A stretch of DNA of 64,000 nucleotides from the NCBI GenBank assembly GCA_018398585.1, contig JAGTTD010000003.1, positions 5,526,637 through 5,590,636 on the forward strand, written 5' to 3'. The translations under genes were made by a program, and so were the position numbers. The notes under the pieces are model-generated. The model ran no database searches and had not been told where the DNA came from. It was given only the letters and a program-made list of their open reading frames with translations. Position 1 is the first letter of the stretch; each line of letters opens with the position of its first letter. Of this stretch, positions 11,001-22,418 are shown piece after piece. This stretch comes from Simmondsia chinensis (Eukaryota; Streptophyta; Magnoliopsida; Caryophyllales; Simmondsiaceae).

Positions 11001-11904
11001 CGCATAATACATCTTGCCAATATTTTAGACAAAGAAAATCATTATTAGAATCAGTTTCCACATTAACATTTCCAATCCGAATTCACAATTTGTTTGCAAA
11101 GGATACTCTATTGATAAAATTCAAAATTTAGGTATCAAAGTAATAATGTTTTTAGACCTTAGGAACCTCTTTATGTATATTAAAACTTCATTATATTTAG
11201 GTGATAAATACTCAAATTTTTTGATACCTCAATATGAAATTCTTTTATTTAAGTAATTAATTGGCATCTAAACATAATATATTAACTATAATTTGTTATG
11301 TTTATTTAACAAAAAATTAAATAGCGTGATATGTGTATGTATAGCAATAGGATGAGACCAAACAATGAGCCCTGGGAGTAAATGTAGGGGTTAAACTATG
11401 CACAATTTTATAAAGGATGCTAGATTGTTATACAATGTGTATGTTAAGACAAATATGCAAAATGTATTTAAGATGACCCGAACAACTTTATTCAAAAAAG
11501 AATTAACCAATCAAAACTTATTTTAGATCCCTACGCTCTTAAGATCTCGGTTTGTAAAATTCACGTATTATACACATTTTGCATGCATTTATGTACTTTC
11601 CCATTGAAAAAGAGCGTTCACATATTATTATCAATACTACGCTAAATGCGCATCTATATTTTTTGCATTTGAAAAAAAAATTAATAATTGAAAATAATCA
11701 ATACTTACAACTAAACTAAATATCCATATTCCACATTTTCCAACATTTGTTACTTTAACTCTCAAATTATTAATTATACCTTATTATATATTTACTATGT
11801 GTTACATTCCTGCTACCGCTATTATAACTAATACTAGATTTTATTTTTATAAATCAACAAACTTTTAACCATAATTTTTGTATATTGCCGAATAATACAT
11901 AATA
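11001..11904. other. AT-rich intergenic DNA, nothing recognised
   Basis: Only AT-rich DNA. No gene or transposon feature was supported. Confidence 0.5.
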
Positions 11905-11914
11905 ACAATAACAA

Positions 11915-12800
11915 ACCCAGTGCTTCAAGGGCTCCCGCATATGCAGGGTTAGGAAGCGGGGAGCATGCACGCAGCCTTACCCCTTTAGAGTGCTACCCTA
12001 AAAAGAGGTTATGTGCGAGGACCTCAAACTTGGAAAGCATAAAAACAACAACACATAGACAGCATAAAGCATAAAGCATGGAGTAAGGATAGCGATAAAG
12101 CAATATTGTGACAGAACAATAAGCAACTAATACACAACAACAAATATAATCAAATAGGCATACATAAGCCTATGGGCGCTAGTACTATCTTAGTTGCGTT
12201 CCTCTCTCCTAAACCGCTATATCAACTATAGTTATACTAGCCCTCTACTCCACTCTATCTAGGGCTATCTCCTCATGTAGGTTGAAGTAGGTGAGGTCAT
12301 GTCGAATCGGTTCCATCTAATTCTTTTTTAACCTTCCTCTCCCTTTCCTCTCGTATGTAGTATGAAGTTATTCACATCTCCTGATAAATACAGTGATTCG
12401 TCTCCTCCTAACATGCACAAAACACCACAAATGTTGCTCCCTCAACTTATTCCCAAATGGGGCCGCGCCCAATTTGCTTCTTATAACATTATTTCTGATC
12501 CTATCATTCCTTTTGTGGCCACGTATCCTCCGCAACATCCTCATCTCCGCTATCTTCAACTAAGGCTGTTTAACTAGCCAACGCTCGGCACCGTATGACA
12601 TAGCCGGTTTTACTGCCGTCTTGTAGTATTTTTCCTTTAACTTTAGCAGGAACTTTCTATAGCATAGTACCACAGAGGCCAGCCTACTTTAATCTGGTTA
12701 TTGAAATCCTTATCAACTTCACCGTCCTATTACGTCATAGAACCCAAATATTTAAGACAGTCTTTCTTCAAATAACGGCAATTCCACTAATTTCAATGAT
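11915..12800 (-). mobile_element. RTE-type LINE, 5'-truncated, copy 1
   Basis: The minus strand from about 12790 to 12200 encodes the C-terminal part of a plant RTE-clade reverse transcriptase. Recognisable blocks in order are FKYLGSM, DKDFNNQIKVGW, KLKEKYYKTAVKPAMSYGAE, KIAEMRMLRRIRGHKRNDRI, LREQHLWCFVHVRRR and KGRGRLKKN, with several stops and frame changes. It continues into a 3' UTR that ends in the Au-type tail (plus strand about 11930-12030) next to a (TTG)n-like end at about 11915-11928. The RT catalytic core is missing, so the copy is dead. Confidence 0.75.
12368..12559 (-). pseudogene. RTE reverse transcriptase C-terminus (longest open piece)
   Basis: The longest uninterrupted piece of RTE copy 1 is 63 residues. 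It contains the conserved run AEMRMLRRIRGHKRND, followed by a LREQ..W..HVRRR block and ending near RRCE. This is typical of the region after the RT palm in plant RTE LINEs. Upstream and downstream pieces continue in the same frame past TAG/TAA stops. No complete endonuclease or RT palm is present anywhere in this copy. Confidence 0.7.
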
Positions 12801-13033
12801 TATGTTGTATAAAGTGGGCAAGTGTTAAAATGCAAGGGAAAATAAAAAATGGCAATCCCGCAAAGAAACAACACTAAAATTGCCAGTTTTGCGCTCATGT
12901 TTTTATTAATATTACGGTTGGTGCAGAGCTTTTGCCCCGAGTGGTTCAAAAAAAATATTAAGAATGGTTTATTTCAAAAGATATTTCTCCTACCGGCCTC
13001 CCCACTAGTAAGTATTAAAAATCTTACATGTTT

Positions 13034-13068
<35 letters not shown>

Positions 13069-13852
13069 TGTATTTGGTGGCAGGGTGGCAGACCCTGCCA
13101 CTTTAAAAGGTATTTTAATTTTTTTTTATAAAATTATTAATTAGATTAAATATATTTTTGTTATTATATGTGTATAATATACGTTTTATTTAAATTATAT
13201 GCAAATTATGCATATAATGTATAATAAAAAATTTAAATTAAGTTATTATTAAAGATTAAATTATTTTATCTATACATAATTTTGTAGTTTACTTATTATT
13301 AGAGCTCTCGATTAATAGTTGTTTGTTCACATAATATTCAGTATAAATTATTATCTTTAAAAGACCATATATAACATAAATTTTTGAAAATTGTGATCTT
13401 TAAAAGACTATATAACATATACTACTATCATCTATAGTTCAAAAAATGTATTATTGTCATGAATTTTCATAACATAAATTTGCGAGATTTTCGAGATTTC
13501 TGTAATGTTATTATTGTCATGTTCAATTTGAAAATTTTTTAATAAAAATTCATTGAATTTCAGTAAAATATTACGATCTAATCGATAAAATGATTTTATT
13601 AGTAATGAAAATTTAAAATTTTAGGGTATCTAAGTAATAAAATATTAAACCTTAAGGTACCATATTATACACATTGATATGCTGCGATACCTAAGAAATA
13701 ATTTCTCAATATAATAAAAAAAAAAAAATTACATAATTATCTATATATTTGCATAATAATTGAAAGATTATTGTTGAGAATGAAAGGAGAGAGAATTGAA
13801 AGATTTTGTTGAGAATGAAAGAAGAGTTGAATGGAGTCCGCCCACCCCCCCC

Positions 13853-14572
13853 CCCCATATTATAGTTGGGAAGAAAGGGAGAGGCCGGCCAAAGAAGAGT
13901 TAGATAAGGACAATTCGTCATGAACTCTCCTACGCCAACCTAATTGAAGAGATGGCCCTAGTTAGAGCTTAGGAGAGAGTACTTTTAGGGATAACCGATT
14001 GAGTAGTGTAGGAGCTTCAAACTCCCGTGAGCTAGTTCTAGTACCACGACGCTGCTTGTATGCTCATTTGTACATCCGCAATATTGGTGAACGTGTCGCT
14101 TAGTACTCTCTATACCCCCCCCCTCTCTTCCTCGCTCTATCCTTCTACTGTCACTCTCTCCCTCTCCCCTCTCTCCCTATACTCTATGGATGCTTCATGG
14201 TGTTTGCTTTTGCCTTTTGCTCCTGCTGCTATGCCCATGTGTACATGCTACATACTTACATGCTTGCATGAGTATTTGCTTATATACTTATATGACTAAT
14301 TGCCTGTATTCATACATGCCACGCTAAGCCCTACATGCTTCTTTGCTTGCTCCTTTTATGCTTCCCACATGCTCCATACTCCCCCCTTTTCATGCTCTTT
14401 ATAGAGGTCCTTTACACCCTCTCATCTATTAGGCTAGGGGTTTTTGGAAATAGTCTCTCGTTAGGGTCTCACCCTGATGGGATAAGGCTGTGTACACCTA
14501 CCCCCAGACCCCACCCAAGCGGGAGCCCTTATGGCACTGGGAATGTTGTTATTGTTGTTGTTTATTATAAAT
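13853..14572 (+). mobile_element. RTE-type LINE, 5'-truncated, copy 2
   Basis: It opens with the last part of the RTE ORF: from about 13875 the frame reads GRGRPKKS, stop, IRTIRHELSYANLIEEMALV. This is the same C-terminal block seen in copy 1. A 3' UTR of about 550 bp with a (CT)n stretch follows. Then comes the tail CACCCTGATGGGATAAGG ... GCGGGAGCCCTTATGGCACT and a (TTG)n end at about 14543-14563. Tail and end match copies 1 and 3, which defines this as a LINE family rather than a SINE. Confidence 0.7.
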
Positions 14573-14888
14573 TTCAAATAGGATATAGGAGTCAGTGGTC
14601 TTGTAAAGATAATAATTTATACTAAATATTATGTGAAAAAATGACTATTATTAGCTTTAATAATAAATAACTACAAAATTATGTATAGATAATATAATTT
14701 AATATTTAATAAATAAATTTATTTAAATTTTTTATCACAAATTATATACATATTTTTTCAAATATAATTTAACTAAAATATATATTATAAAGCTAAATAT
14801 ATATAATAATAAAAATACAATTAATATACTTAATTTAATTAATAATTATATTAAAAATTAAATTAAAAAATTAAACAAGGGTGCATGT

Positions 14889-15425
14889 TGTCACGGGATG
14901 ACACGTTCACTATGTCAAAACCATGATGCCACTTGACTTCACTCCGAAAGTCCCTCGTCAAAGTAAGGCAAACCCCAAACCCAAAGTATAATGCCCCGGT
15001 TTAAAATTGGAAAAATTATACAAAGGAAAGAAAGAGTAGTAGTAGGCACGGTAGAGAGAGAGAGGGAAAAATTGCTATAGAGAGTGAAGTGTTTTGAATT
15101 TAAAACTGGATGGCTTGTCATTCATTCAAACTTGTATTTATAGACAAAAAGCATAAGGGGTGCTTTTGGGCTCTTAGTCCTTGCCGTGCACTCCAAGGCA
15201 TTAGGATAGGTGAGGTGCATTTAATGCTTATAACAAAAGTCAAAAAACTTGTAGAGCAATGCAAAGGGGTTGGGGTGGATGGCCCACGGTTACCTTCCCC
15301 CATACACCTCTTGCTCATGGATTTTTCCTAAGTACATTCTAATAACAAAAATACATCATGTAACGGAAACGAAAAAAATACGAAAAATTACATAAATTAA
15401 TATAGAAAATAGATGGTGGGTGACA
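14889..15425 (-). repeat. Chromovirus 3' LTR
   Basis: Begins TGTCACGGGATG and ends GTGGGTGACA in plus-strand reading (TG...CA in both directions). On the element strand it contains TATAAATACAAG near 15145-15130, a plausible TATA box. It is 537 bp and matches the 20270-20796 copy throughout with small indels. Confidence 0.9.
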
Positions 15426-15564
15426 TTCTCCCCCACACACCTCTTGCTCATGGATTTTTCCTAAGTACATTGTAATAACAAAAATACATCATGTAAACGA
15501 AAAAAATACAAAAAATTACATAAATTAATATAGAAAATAGACGGTGGGCGACATTCTCCCCCAC
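15426..15564 (-). repeat. Duplicated polypurine tract and LTR edge
   Basis: Next to the 3' LTR the element strand reads GTGGGGGAGAA (15436-15426), the expected polypurine tract. A second identical tract lies at 15564-15554. Between them is a 128-bp near-copy of the adjacent LTR edge. This tandem duplication gives two potential plus-strand priming sites. The right-hand LTR has only a single copy of the unit. Confidence 0.75.
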
Positions 15565-15565
15565 C

Positions 15566-17061
15566 TAAGCCATTGTCGTGCCCGACAATGTCTAAGTGGC
15601 TTTGAACTCTGGATCGCATCTGGGAATTGCCGTAGATCTTCTTCTTTCTCCCAAGTAGCTTCGGTTTCGGCTTGTCCCCTCCAATGCACTAAGTACTCGG
15701 TGTACCTAGCACACCTCTTCGTCCCACGGTCCTCTCGGCAAGGATGGCTTCAACGTCTTTGTCAAATGATGTCACCACGGCGGTTGGGGCGCGACTTGAC
15801 TCGGTGCACTCCGGATCTTCCTTGTCTTCATGGAACGGTTTGAGGAAGCTAACATGGAATACTGGATGGATCTTAAGTCTCGGTGGCAGCTCAAGTTTGT
15901 AGGACAATTTTCCAACCCTGGTAATGATGGGAAAAGGTCCCTCATATCTTCGGATGAGGCCTTTGTGTACTTTGCGGAAGGACTTGAATTGTTGTGAAAG
16001 AAGCTTCACCATGACCGAATCTCCCACCCGAAACTCTAACGGTCTCCTCTTTAAGTCCGCCCACTTCTTCATCTTGCGTTGGGCCTTGTCTAAGTAGGCC
16101 TTGGCGACGTCAAGCCTTTGTTTCCACTCTTGGGTTGCATGGTAGGCTGTTGGGCTGCTTCCCGTGTACCAGGTTGCTATGGCCTGCGGTGTCAAGGGTT
16201 GCTGTCCTGTCACGAGCTCGAAGGGGCCGTGGCCTCGCTTTGCTGCAGGTTGTAGTTGAATTGGGCAATGTCAAGGAACTTGGCCCAATCCCGTTGGTTG
16301 GCACCGACATAGTGCCTCAAGTAGAGCTCAAGAAGTGCATTCACCCTCTCAGTTTGGCCATCGGTTTGAGGATGAAAACTTGTTGAGTAGTGCAAGTTGG
16401 AGCCCATCAACTTGAAGAGTTCTCCCCAAAACTTCTCGGTAAATCGTGGGTCTCGGTCACTAATAATGCTGCACAGTAGTCCCCAATACTTGACAGCATT
16501 CTTGAAGAACAACCGAGTGGCTTCCACGACACTGCAATCTTTAGGGGCAGCAATGAAAGTCCCGTAGTTTGAAAACTTGTCCACGACCACCAAAATAGAA
16601 CTGCAACCCTCAGATCTTGGTAAGGCGGAGATGAAGTCCATGGAAATGCTTTCCCATGGGCGGCTCGGCACGGGTAGGGGCTCTAGCGACCCCGTTGGTA
16701 CCTTGTGTTCGATCTTGTCTTGTTGGCAAATGAGGCAAGTCTTGACATAAGCTTCAACATCATCTCGCATCCTCGGACAATAATAATTTTCTTCTAAGAG
16801 TGCCACGGTCCTTTCCATCCCCGGATGTGTGGCCCAATGTGAGTCATGACATTCTTTGAGAATGTCACGCCTCAAATTATCCCATCTCGGAACAAAAAGC
16901 CTGTTGCCCACCGTGTACAAGAGTCCCTCATCAACCCAAAATCTCCGGGTCTTACCTTCAGCAGCGAGCTTCAACAGGTTCTGAGCTAGGTTGCCCCGTG
17001 TCATGCCCTCCCGGACCCTGTCTCGGACTATCCCGTGTGCGGTGCTGAAATGGACGAGCAT
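15566..17061 (-). pseudogene. Chromovirus integrase with C-terminal chromodomain
   Basis: Reads HWATHPGMERTVALL ... CLICQQDK (HHCC zinc-binding domain), then the catalytic core with SMDFISALP, IISDRDPRF and TDGQTERVN (the three acidic D, D, E residues all present). The core-to-C-terminal part spans 17061-16210. After a frame change near 16210 the C-terminal domain continues (FRVGDSVMVKLLSQQ, IHPVFHVSFLKP). After another frame change near 15690 a chromodomain follows (EYLVHWRGQAETEATWEKEE). It would insert element cDNA and direct it to modified chromatin. At least two frameshifts break it. Confidence 0.85.
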
Positions 17062-18638
17062 GCCCTAGTGGCAACAATGTCTGTCTTGATGGTGAATCTT
17101 GACCCGAGCAAGTAATGACGCCAAACTCTTAGGCAATGAACAATGGCGGTCATTTCCTTGTCATGCGTAGGATAGCGCTTCTCGGTATCATTCAGCTTTC
17201 GGGACTCGAAGGCAATGGGATGCTTCTCTTGCATAAGCACACCCCCAATAGCATAGTCGGAGGCATCTATGTGAACTTCAAACGGAAGCTCAAAGATGGA
17301 CAAGCATAGGACCGGCTCTTCTGTCACGGCCTTCTTCAACTCTTCAAAAGCTTCTTGGCACTTTTTATCCCAATGCCAAGTGGTCTTCTTCTTCAATAAG
17401 TCGGTCAGAGGTGTGGCTCTGGCCGAATACCCCATGATGAACCTCCTATAGTAGTTGACTAGGCCCAAAAAGGACCTTAGTTCACTAACTCCCCGTGGAG
17501 GCTTCCACTCTTCAATGGCTCGAATCTTGGCTAAATCTATGTGATTCCTCCCTTGGCCTATACGGTGGCAAAGGAAAGAAACCTCCTCTTATGTAAAGGA
17601 ACATTTCTCCTTCTTGACATACAATTGGTTTTCCTTTAGCACTCGGAAAACCTCCTTCAAGTGCTCAATGTGCTCTTCCAAGGACTCGCTATAGATAACG
17701 ATGTCATCAAGGTAAACAACCACGAATCGGTCAAGGAAAGGCTTTAGGACTTCGTTCATCAAAGTGCAAAAGGTTGTAGGAGCGTTTGTCAACCCGAATG
17801 GCATCACTAGGAACTCGTAGGCCCCGTAGCGTGTCACGCAGCCGGTCTTTGGCTCATCTCCGGTAGCAATCCTCACTTGCCAATATCCCGACCTTAGATC
17901 GAGCTTCGTGAAGTAATGGGCCCTCCCACGTCTATCAAATAAATCAGCAACGAGAGGAATAAGATACTTGTTCTTCACTGTTACCTTGTTGAGAGCTCGG
18001 TAGTCTATGCACATCCTCAAAGACCCATCATGCTTCTTCTGAAACAAAACAGGGGCACCATAAGGGGCCTTTGAGGGCCTTATGAATCCAACGTCCAAGA
18101 GGTCTTTGAGTTGTCTTCGCAGCTCTTCCAATTCTAGAGGTGCCATGCGGTACGGTGCCATGGCGGGTGGCCTTGAGCCCGGCTTAAGTTCAATATGATG
18201 ATCAACTTCCCTTCTCGGTGGAAGTTGCTTAGGCAGTTTAGGCGGCATGACATCATGGAAGTCTTCTAATACCTTGCACACTTCTTCGGGCACCTCTCCA
18301 TACACGGTGTCTTCTTCTTCTTTCAAAACGGCAGTGTATGTTACATGCTTCCTACGTACCCCCTTCTTGAATTGAACTGCGGAAAGGAGCTTGGCTTCAA
18401 CCTTCTCCCTCAATAACGGAATGGCATAGGACTCACGGTCTTGAGTTATCTCCTTGACATTGTCCTTAGGGAAGGATAGAGGCTTCACCGAATTAAGGAA
18501 CTCCATCCCAAGGACCATCTTGAAATCATCCATTGTCACCACGGTAAGGTCCACCACACTCTTCCAATCCCCCAATTGAATGTGCACTCCCCTAGCAATC
18601 CCGTGGATGGGCTTGGACGAGGCATTCACGGCCTTCAT
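17028..18638 (-). pseudogene. Chromovirus reverse transcriptase and RNase H
   Basis: RT (18638-17589) shows the primer-grip and palm blocks: [41 protein letters not shown] and the catalytic [12 protein letters not shown]. It stops after KKEKCSFT at 17589 by an in-frame TAA. The connection region and RNase H continue in another frame (17468-17028: FEVHIDASDYAIGGVLMQ, IAFESRKLNDTEKRYPTHDK) before a frame loss near 17050. The key YLDD and RNase H aspartates are intact, but the ORF is interrupted at least twice. Confidence 0.85.
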
Positions 18639-18650
18639 CCAACCAGCTTC

Positions 18651-18848
18651 TTAGGCAAAGTCCAGCTTCAGTTTTTCTACTTCGGGCCTGGAAATGAAGT
18701 TGTGGGTGGAGTCCGTGTCAACAAGTGTCTTGACATCACACCTGTTAACCCGTGTGCACATGTACATAAACCCCTTCCTCTGATGCGTCTTAGGTGCCCC
18801 ACCTCGAGCACCCCCTTGGGCATCGTTCGGGCCTGGGAGGCCCTCCAA
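18651..18848 (-). pseudogene. Chromovirus aspartic protease region
   Basis: The element-strand translation includes CDVKTLVDTDSTHNFIS. In retroviral-type proteases the catalytic motif is D-T/S-G. Here the glycine is replaced by aspartate (DTD), so the protease is probably inactive independently of the frameshifts. It lies between the gag zinc knuckle and RT, as expected. Confidence 0.7.
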
Positions 18849-18879
18849 GGCATCGGTCCTGCTCCTCTGGGCATACCTG

Positions 18880-20226
18880 TGACACTGTCTGCTGTGGTAG
18901 GGCCTGCGTTTGGTCCCCTGTGTGCGTCTGTGCCCTGGTCCCTAGGGCCCGTGTCCTGGTCTGGTCCTCTGCACGCCCCAGCGTCTAGCGCACTGTACCT
19001 GCACGCCCAGGGCGGTGTCACGCGCTCGGCTATGCCTGTCTTGGCCCGATACCGCGCCTTCTGGGCTGCTCCTAGGAAGCGCATCAATCCCATGTTTGTG
19101 CCTTCGGACTCCTGCTCTTGTGCGGCTACAATAGCATTGAGTGCCTTGCGTTGAGGGCATTCCCGGACATAATGAGGGCCCCCACACAAGAAACACTCGA
19201 TGCGCTTGGGCTTGTCATACTTGCCTTCATTTTGCCTCCCCTTGTCCTTATGATGAAAGGGCTTGTAAGGCTTCTCTCCCCCACCTTTCCCTTTGTTGCT
19301 CTTGTAGTCCTTCTTCTTGGTGAAGTCCTTTTTGAACTACACAAGGTTCTTGGCTTCGGAGACGGCGGAGGCAAGGTCTTGGACTATCCTCCTCTTGAGT
19401 TCTACTTCGGCCCACTATTGTAATCCGTCCAAAATTTAAAACAAACATAGGGTCTTGGGTAGATCCGTTACCTCAAGCATGAGTGATTGGAATTCGGACA
19501 CATATTCTCTGATGAAACCGGTTTGCTTCAATCCTCAGAGTTTCTCCAAGGCTAGGCCTTTGGCATTTTCAGGAAAAAATTGCTTTTTGAACTCCCGAAC
19601 AAAATCTCCCCATGTGTCAAGGCGCACACCCCACGGGCTATGTCCCCATGACGCCTCCTCCACCATAACGCTGCATTGTCCCCCAAATACAATGTGGCGG
19701 TGCTAATTTTTGTTGGATCTTCCTCAATGTGAAGGGCCTCGAAGTATCTCTCCAAACTCCTCAAGAAGTTGTTCACTTCGTTGGCATTACGTTTTCCCCC
19801 GAACACGGGATGGTCCGGCACCCGCACTCGAGGTACCGCACTGGCGCTTGCACTAGCACCTTCCGAATATTTGAACTTGCACATGGTCACATCGGCCTTC
19901 ATGGTGTCCAGGTCCTTCCTGAACGAGAACAAGGTCGAGGCCATCTTCTCGAGTTGATCCTCCAACCCGGCCTTGACAATGTTGATGGATGCAAGGGCCT
20001 TATCTTCAAGCTGTGCTACCCTATCCTCCATGGATGCTACGGTATCAAACTTCTCATGGCAATACCCCATTGCCAACTCTAATCTAGCAATTCATGCCTC
20101 CAACCCCGCAAGGGCGTCCCTTGACACAGACGGGTCCTTGTTTTTGTTGGACTTCTTGGCACGAGTCTCCGGTCTCCCTCGGTTTTCCTCCCCCACGTGA
20201 GAAGTGCTAACATTCCCCTCTTCCAT
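18880..20226 (-). pseudogene. Chromovirus gag
   Basis: Starts at ATG 20226 (MEEGNVSTSHVGEENRG) 28 bp after the primer-site match. A TGA replaces an expected arginine codon near 20086, consistent with a CpG transition. The frame then continues through a coiled-coil-like segment and the capsid-like RVRVPDHPVFGG...NFLRSLERYFEA block to 19552. A frame change follows. A CCHC zinc knuckle (CFLCGGPHYVREC) lies at about 19201-19160. The 18.85-19.05 kb linker beyond it is conspicuously GC-rich. Gag would form the particle; this copy is broken. Confidence 0.8.
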
Positions 20227-20253
20227 TGCGTTAATCCCAACTAAACCGTAATA

Positions 20254-20266
20254 GGCTCTGATACCA
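20254..20266 (-). other. Primer binding site, tRNA-Met type
   Basis: The element strand reads TGGTATCAGAGCC, an exact match to the usual plant tRNA-Met primer site, three bases inside the 5' LTR. Confidence 0.9.
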
Positions 20267-20269
20267 GAT

Positions 20270-20796
20270 TGTCACGGGATGACACGTTCATTATGTCAAA
20301 ACTGTGATGCCACTTGACTTCACTCTGAAAGTCCCTCATCAAAGTAAGGCAAACCCCAAACCCAAAGTATAATGCCCCAATTTAAAATTGGAAAAATTAT
20401 CAAAGGAAAGAAAGCGTAGTAGTAGGCACGGTAGAGAGAGAGAGGGAAAAATTGCTAGAGAGAGTGAAGTGTTTTGAATTTAAAATTGGAGGGCTTGTCA
20501 TTCATTCAAACTTGTATTTATGGACAAAAAACATAAGGGGTGCTTTTGGGCTCTTAGTCCTTGCCATGCACTCCAAGGGCATTGGGGTAGGTGAGGTGGA
20601 TTTAATGTTTAAAACAAAAGTCAAAAAGCTTGTAGAGCAAGGCAAAGGGGTTGGGGTGGATGGCTCATGGTTACCTTCCCCTCATACACTTCTTGCTCAT
20701 GGATTTTTTCTAAGTATATTCTAGTAACAAAAATACATCATGTAACGGAAACGAAAAAATTCATAAATCAATATAGAAAATAGACGGTGGGTGACA
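20270..20796 (-). repeat. Chromovirus 5' LTR
   Basis: 527 bp, starting TGTCACGGGATG and ending GTGGGTGACA in plus-strand reading. The TATA-like box of the other LTR is mutated here (CATAAATACAAG on the element strand). Promoter strength from this copy may therefore be reduced. Confidence 0.9.
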
Positions 20797-20975
20797 ATGT
20801 GCACCCCTTTTAAGTGGTAGGGTCTGCGATGACCTTGCATTATGTAATAATCAAAAAAGAAAAAAATTTGCAAGAACTTTGATATTTGCTGACGTGAAGA
20901 TTATTAGGGTTATATTTTTTGAAATAGGCCATATTTTTTTTTTTTTTCCGAGTCACTTCAGGCAACATCCCATTG

Positions 20976-21544
20976 GTTCAAGTTCAAGCTGCAATAGTTT
21001 TGCTAAATATTCCATTTCCACCCTCCTAATAGTTTTTTTTTTTTTTTACTTACTTCTCCTCCCTTTTCATGTCATACAAAATTTTATTAGATATCAGAAT
21101 AATAATGTGACTTATAATGAATAATATTTATAAAAGTTATACAAAGTTGCTTTGATATTACCATGTTTGCTCTGGTAATAACATTATTCGTTCTGTATTT
21201 TTGATTTTTACGACATGCTGCAGTGTATTATTAATAATGGTTCTTATTTGATTTAGGACGTGTGTTTAATTTGGAAAGATATTAGTTTTTTAAGATTTTT
21301 TTTTGAAAAGTGTTGTAAAAGTAAAGCAGTACAATGAGATAGGTACATCCAATATAGGTGGATAGGATCCCCGACCTTGGATCGTAAGATATCATGAGGA
21401 TGCGTGCGTGCTTGGCTTTTGATACATAGATCTGACATTTATAGGGAAATTAGTGCTACCAAAGCAGGATGGACACAATTCCATAGACGAGAAGAGAGGT
21501 GGAAGGAGCCCCAAAAATGCTCCTGTTAGGAAATGTGTACAAAC
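20976..21544. other. AT-rich intergenic DNA, nothing recognised
   Basis: Contains T-runs at about 21034 and 21298. The two minus-strand ORFs show no recognisable domain. This may include the 5' flank of the LINE stub that follows. Confidence 0.4.
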
Positions 21545-22418
21545 CCATATTTTCGGACAGGAAGAGAGGGAGAGGCTGGCCAAAGAAGAAGAACTAGATA
21601 AATTAGACAGGACATTGCCTACCTCAGCCTAATTGTAGAGATGGCTCTAGTAAAAGTTCAGTGGAAGATTAGTGTTTGCCTTAAGGGTAACTGATTTAGC
21701 GATTTAGGAGCCTAGAGCATCTGCGAGCTAGCTCTAATACCAAGAGGCTGCTGGCATGCTCTTTTGTAGATACGCTGTACTGGAATACGCAGGTCGCTAA
21801 GTGCACCTAGGATTTGTTACCTTAGGATGTAGTGCTAATCTAGGATGATACTTTTAATACTTTCTCTCTCTCTTCTCTCCTCTTCTCTCTCTCTCTCTAC
21901 TTCCCTCTCTCCCTGCTCTCTCTCTCTCTCTTTCTCTCCCCCTTCCCTTATACTCTCTAGGCACGCTACCATCTCTATATTGTCACATTGTGTAGCATGT
22001 TATCGTCCCACTACATGCTTGTTTACTTTTATCTTTTGCCTTGGTCACTATGCCCCATGCATATATGCGTACTTGCTAACATACACTCGTGCTCACATGG
22101 TTATTTGATTATTTTGTTTATTTGCATAATTGCTTCTGTGCTTTCAGACTCACATACATTCATACTTCACATGAGCACTATGCCTTACACGCCCCTTACT
22201 TACCCCTTACATGCTTCTTACATGCTTTTCCCATGATCCTCGCCCTTTTTAGGCCCATTTGACAAGATCTTTAGAACATAACATCTATCAGATTGGGGGT
22301 CCTCAGAAACAGTCTCTCGTCAGAGTTTTACCCTGATGGGTTAAGGCGGCGTATATCCTACCCCTTCCAGACCCTGAGCAAACGAGAGCCCTTGTGGCAC
22401 TGGATTTGATAATGATGA
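21545..22418 (+). mobile_element. RTE-type LINE, 5'-truncated, copy 3
   Basis: It begins with the same C-terminal block as copy 2 (GGGAGAGGCTGGCCAAAGAA at about 21567 encodes GRGWPKK), now with frameshifts. A 3' UTR with a long (CT)n stretch (21845-21950) and many CATGCTT words follows. The tail ACCCTGATGGGTTAAGG ... CGAGAGCCCTTGTGGCACT ends with a GATGATGACGACGA stretch. It aligns with copy 2 along its full length. Confidence 0.7.

Larger units (their letters stand above)
14889..20796 (-). mobile_element. Ty3-type chromovirus retrotransposon, nearly full length
   Basis: Two LTRs (14889-15425 and 20270-20796) bracket gag, protease, RT, RNase H, integrase and a chromodomain in order on the minus strand. 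ATGT flanks both sides (14885-14888 and 20797-20800) as target duplication. The primer site is tRNA-Met. LTRs differ mostly by transitions, roughly 5 percent by eye, so the insertion is not recent. Stops and frameshifts in gag and pol make it non-coding today, though trans-mobilisation is not excluded. I place it in the chromoviruses from the C-terminal chromodomain; the exact clade is left open. Confidence 0.9.
12923..20975. mobile_element. Diverged family A element hosting two nested insertions
   Basis: The left end (12923-13735) begins TTTTGCCCCGAGTGG and includes GGCAGACCCTGCCACTTTAAAAGG (about 13090). Later it has a segment (about 13555-13710) alignable to the middle of family A copy 1 (GGGTATCTAAGT, GATACCTAAGAAATAA). 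The middle resumes at 14576-14884. The right end (20801-20975) has the inverted counterpart TTTTAAGTGGTAGGGTCTGC and CCGAGTCACTTCAGGCAAC. The gaps hold the RTE LINE at 13.85-14.57 kb and the chromovirus at 14.89-20.80 kb. Confidence 0.6.

Noticed and set aside
13853..14572. Long Au-type SINE with its own Pol III head
   Set aside because: Its first 150 bp translate to the C-terminus of an RTE reverse transcriptase, so it is a truncated LINE rather than a SINE.
18576..19154. 192-codon plus-strand ORF over the chromovirus
   Set aside because: It is the antisense shadow of the GC-rich gag/protease linker. The opposite strand carries recognisable retrotransposon domains.
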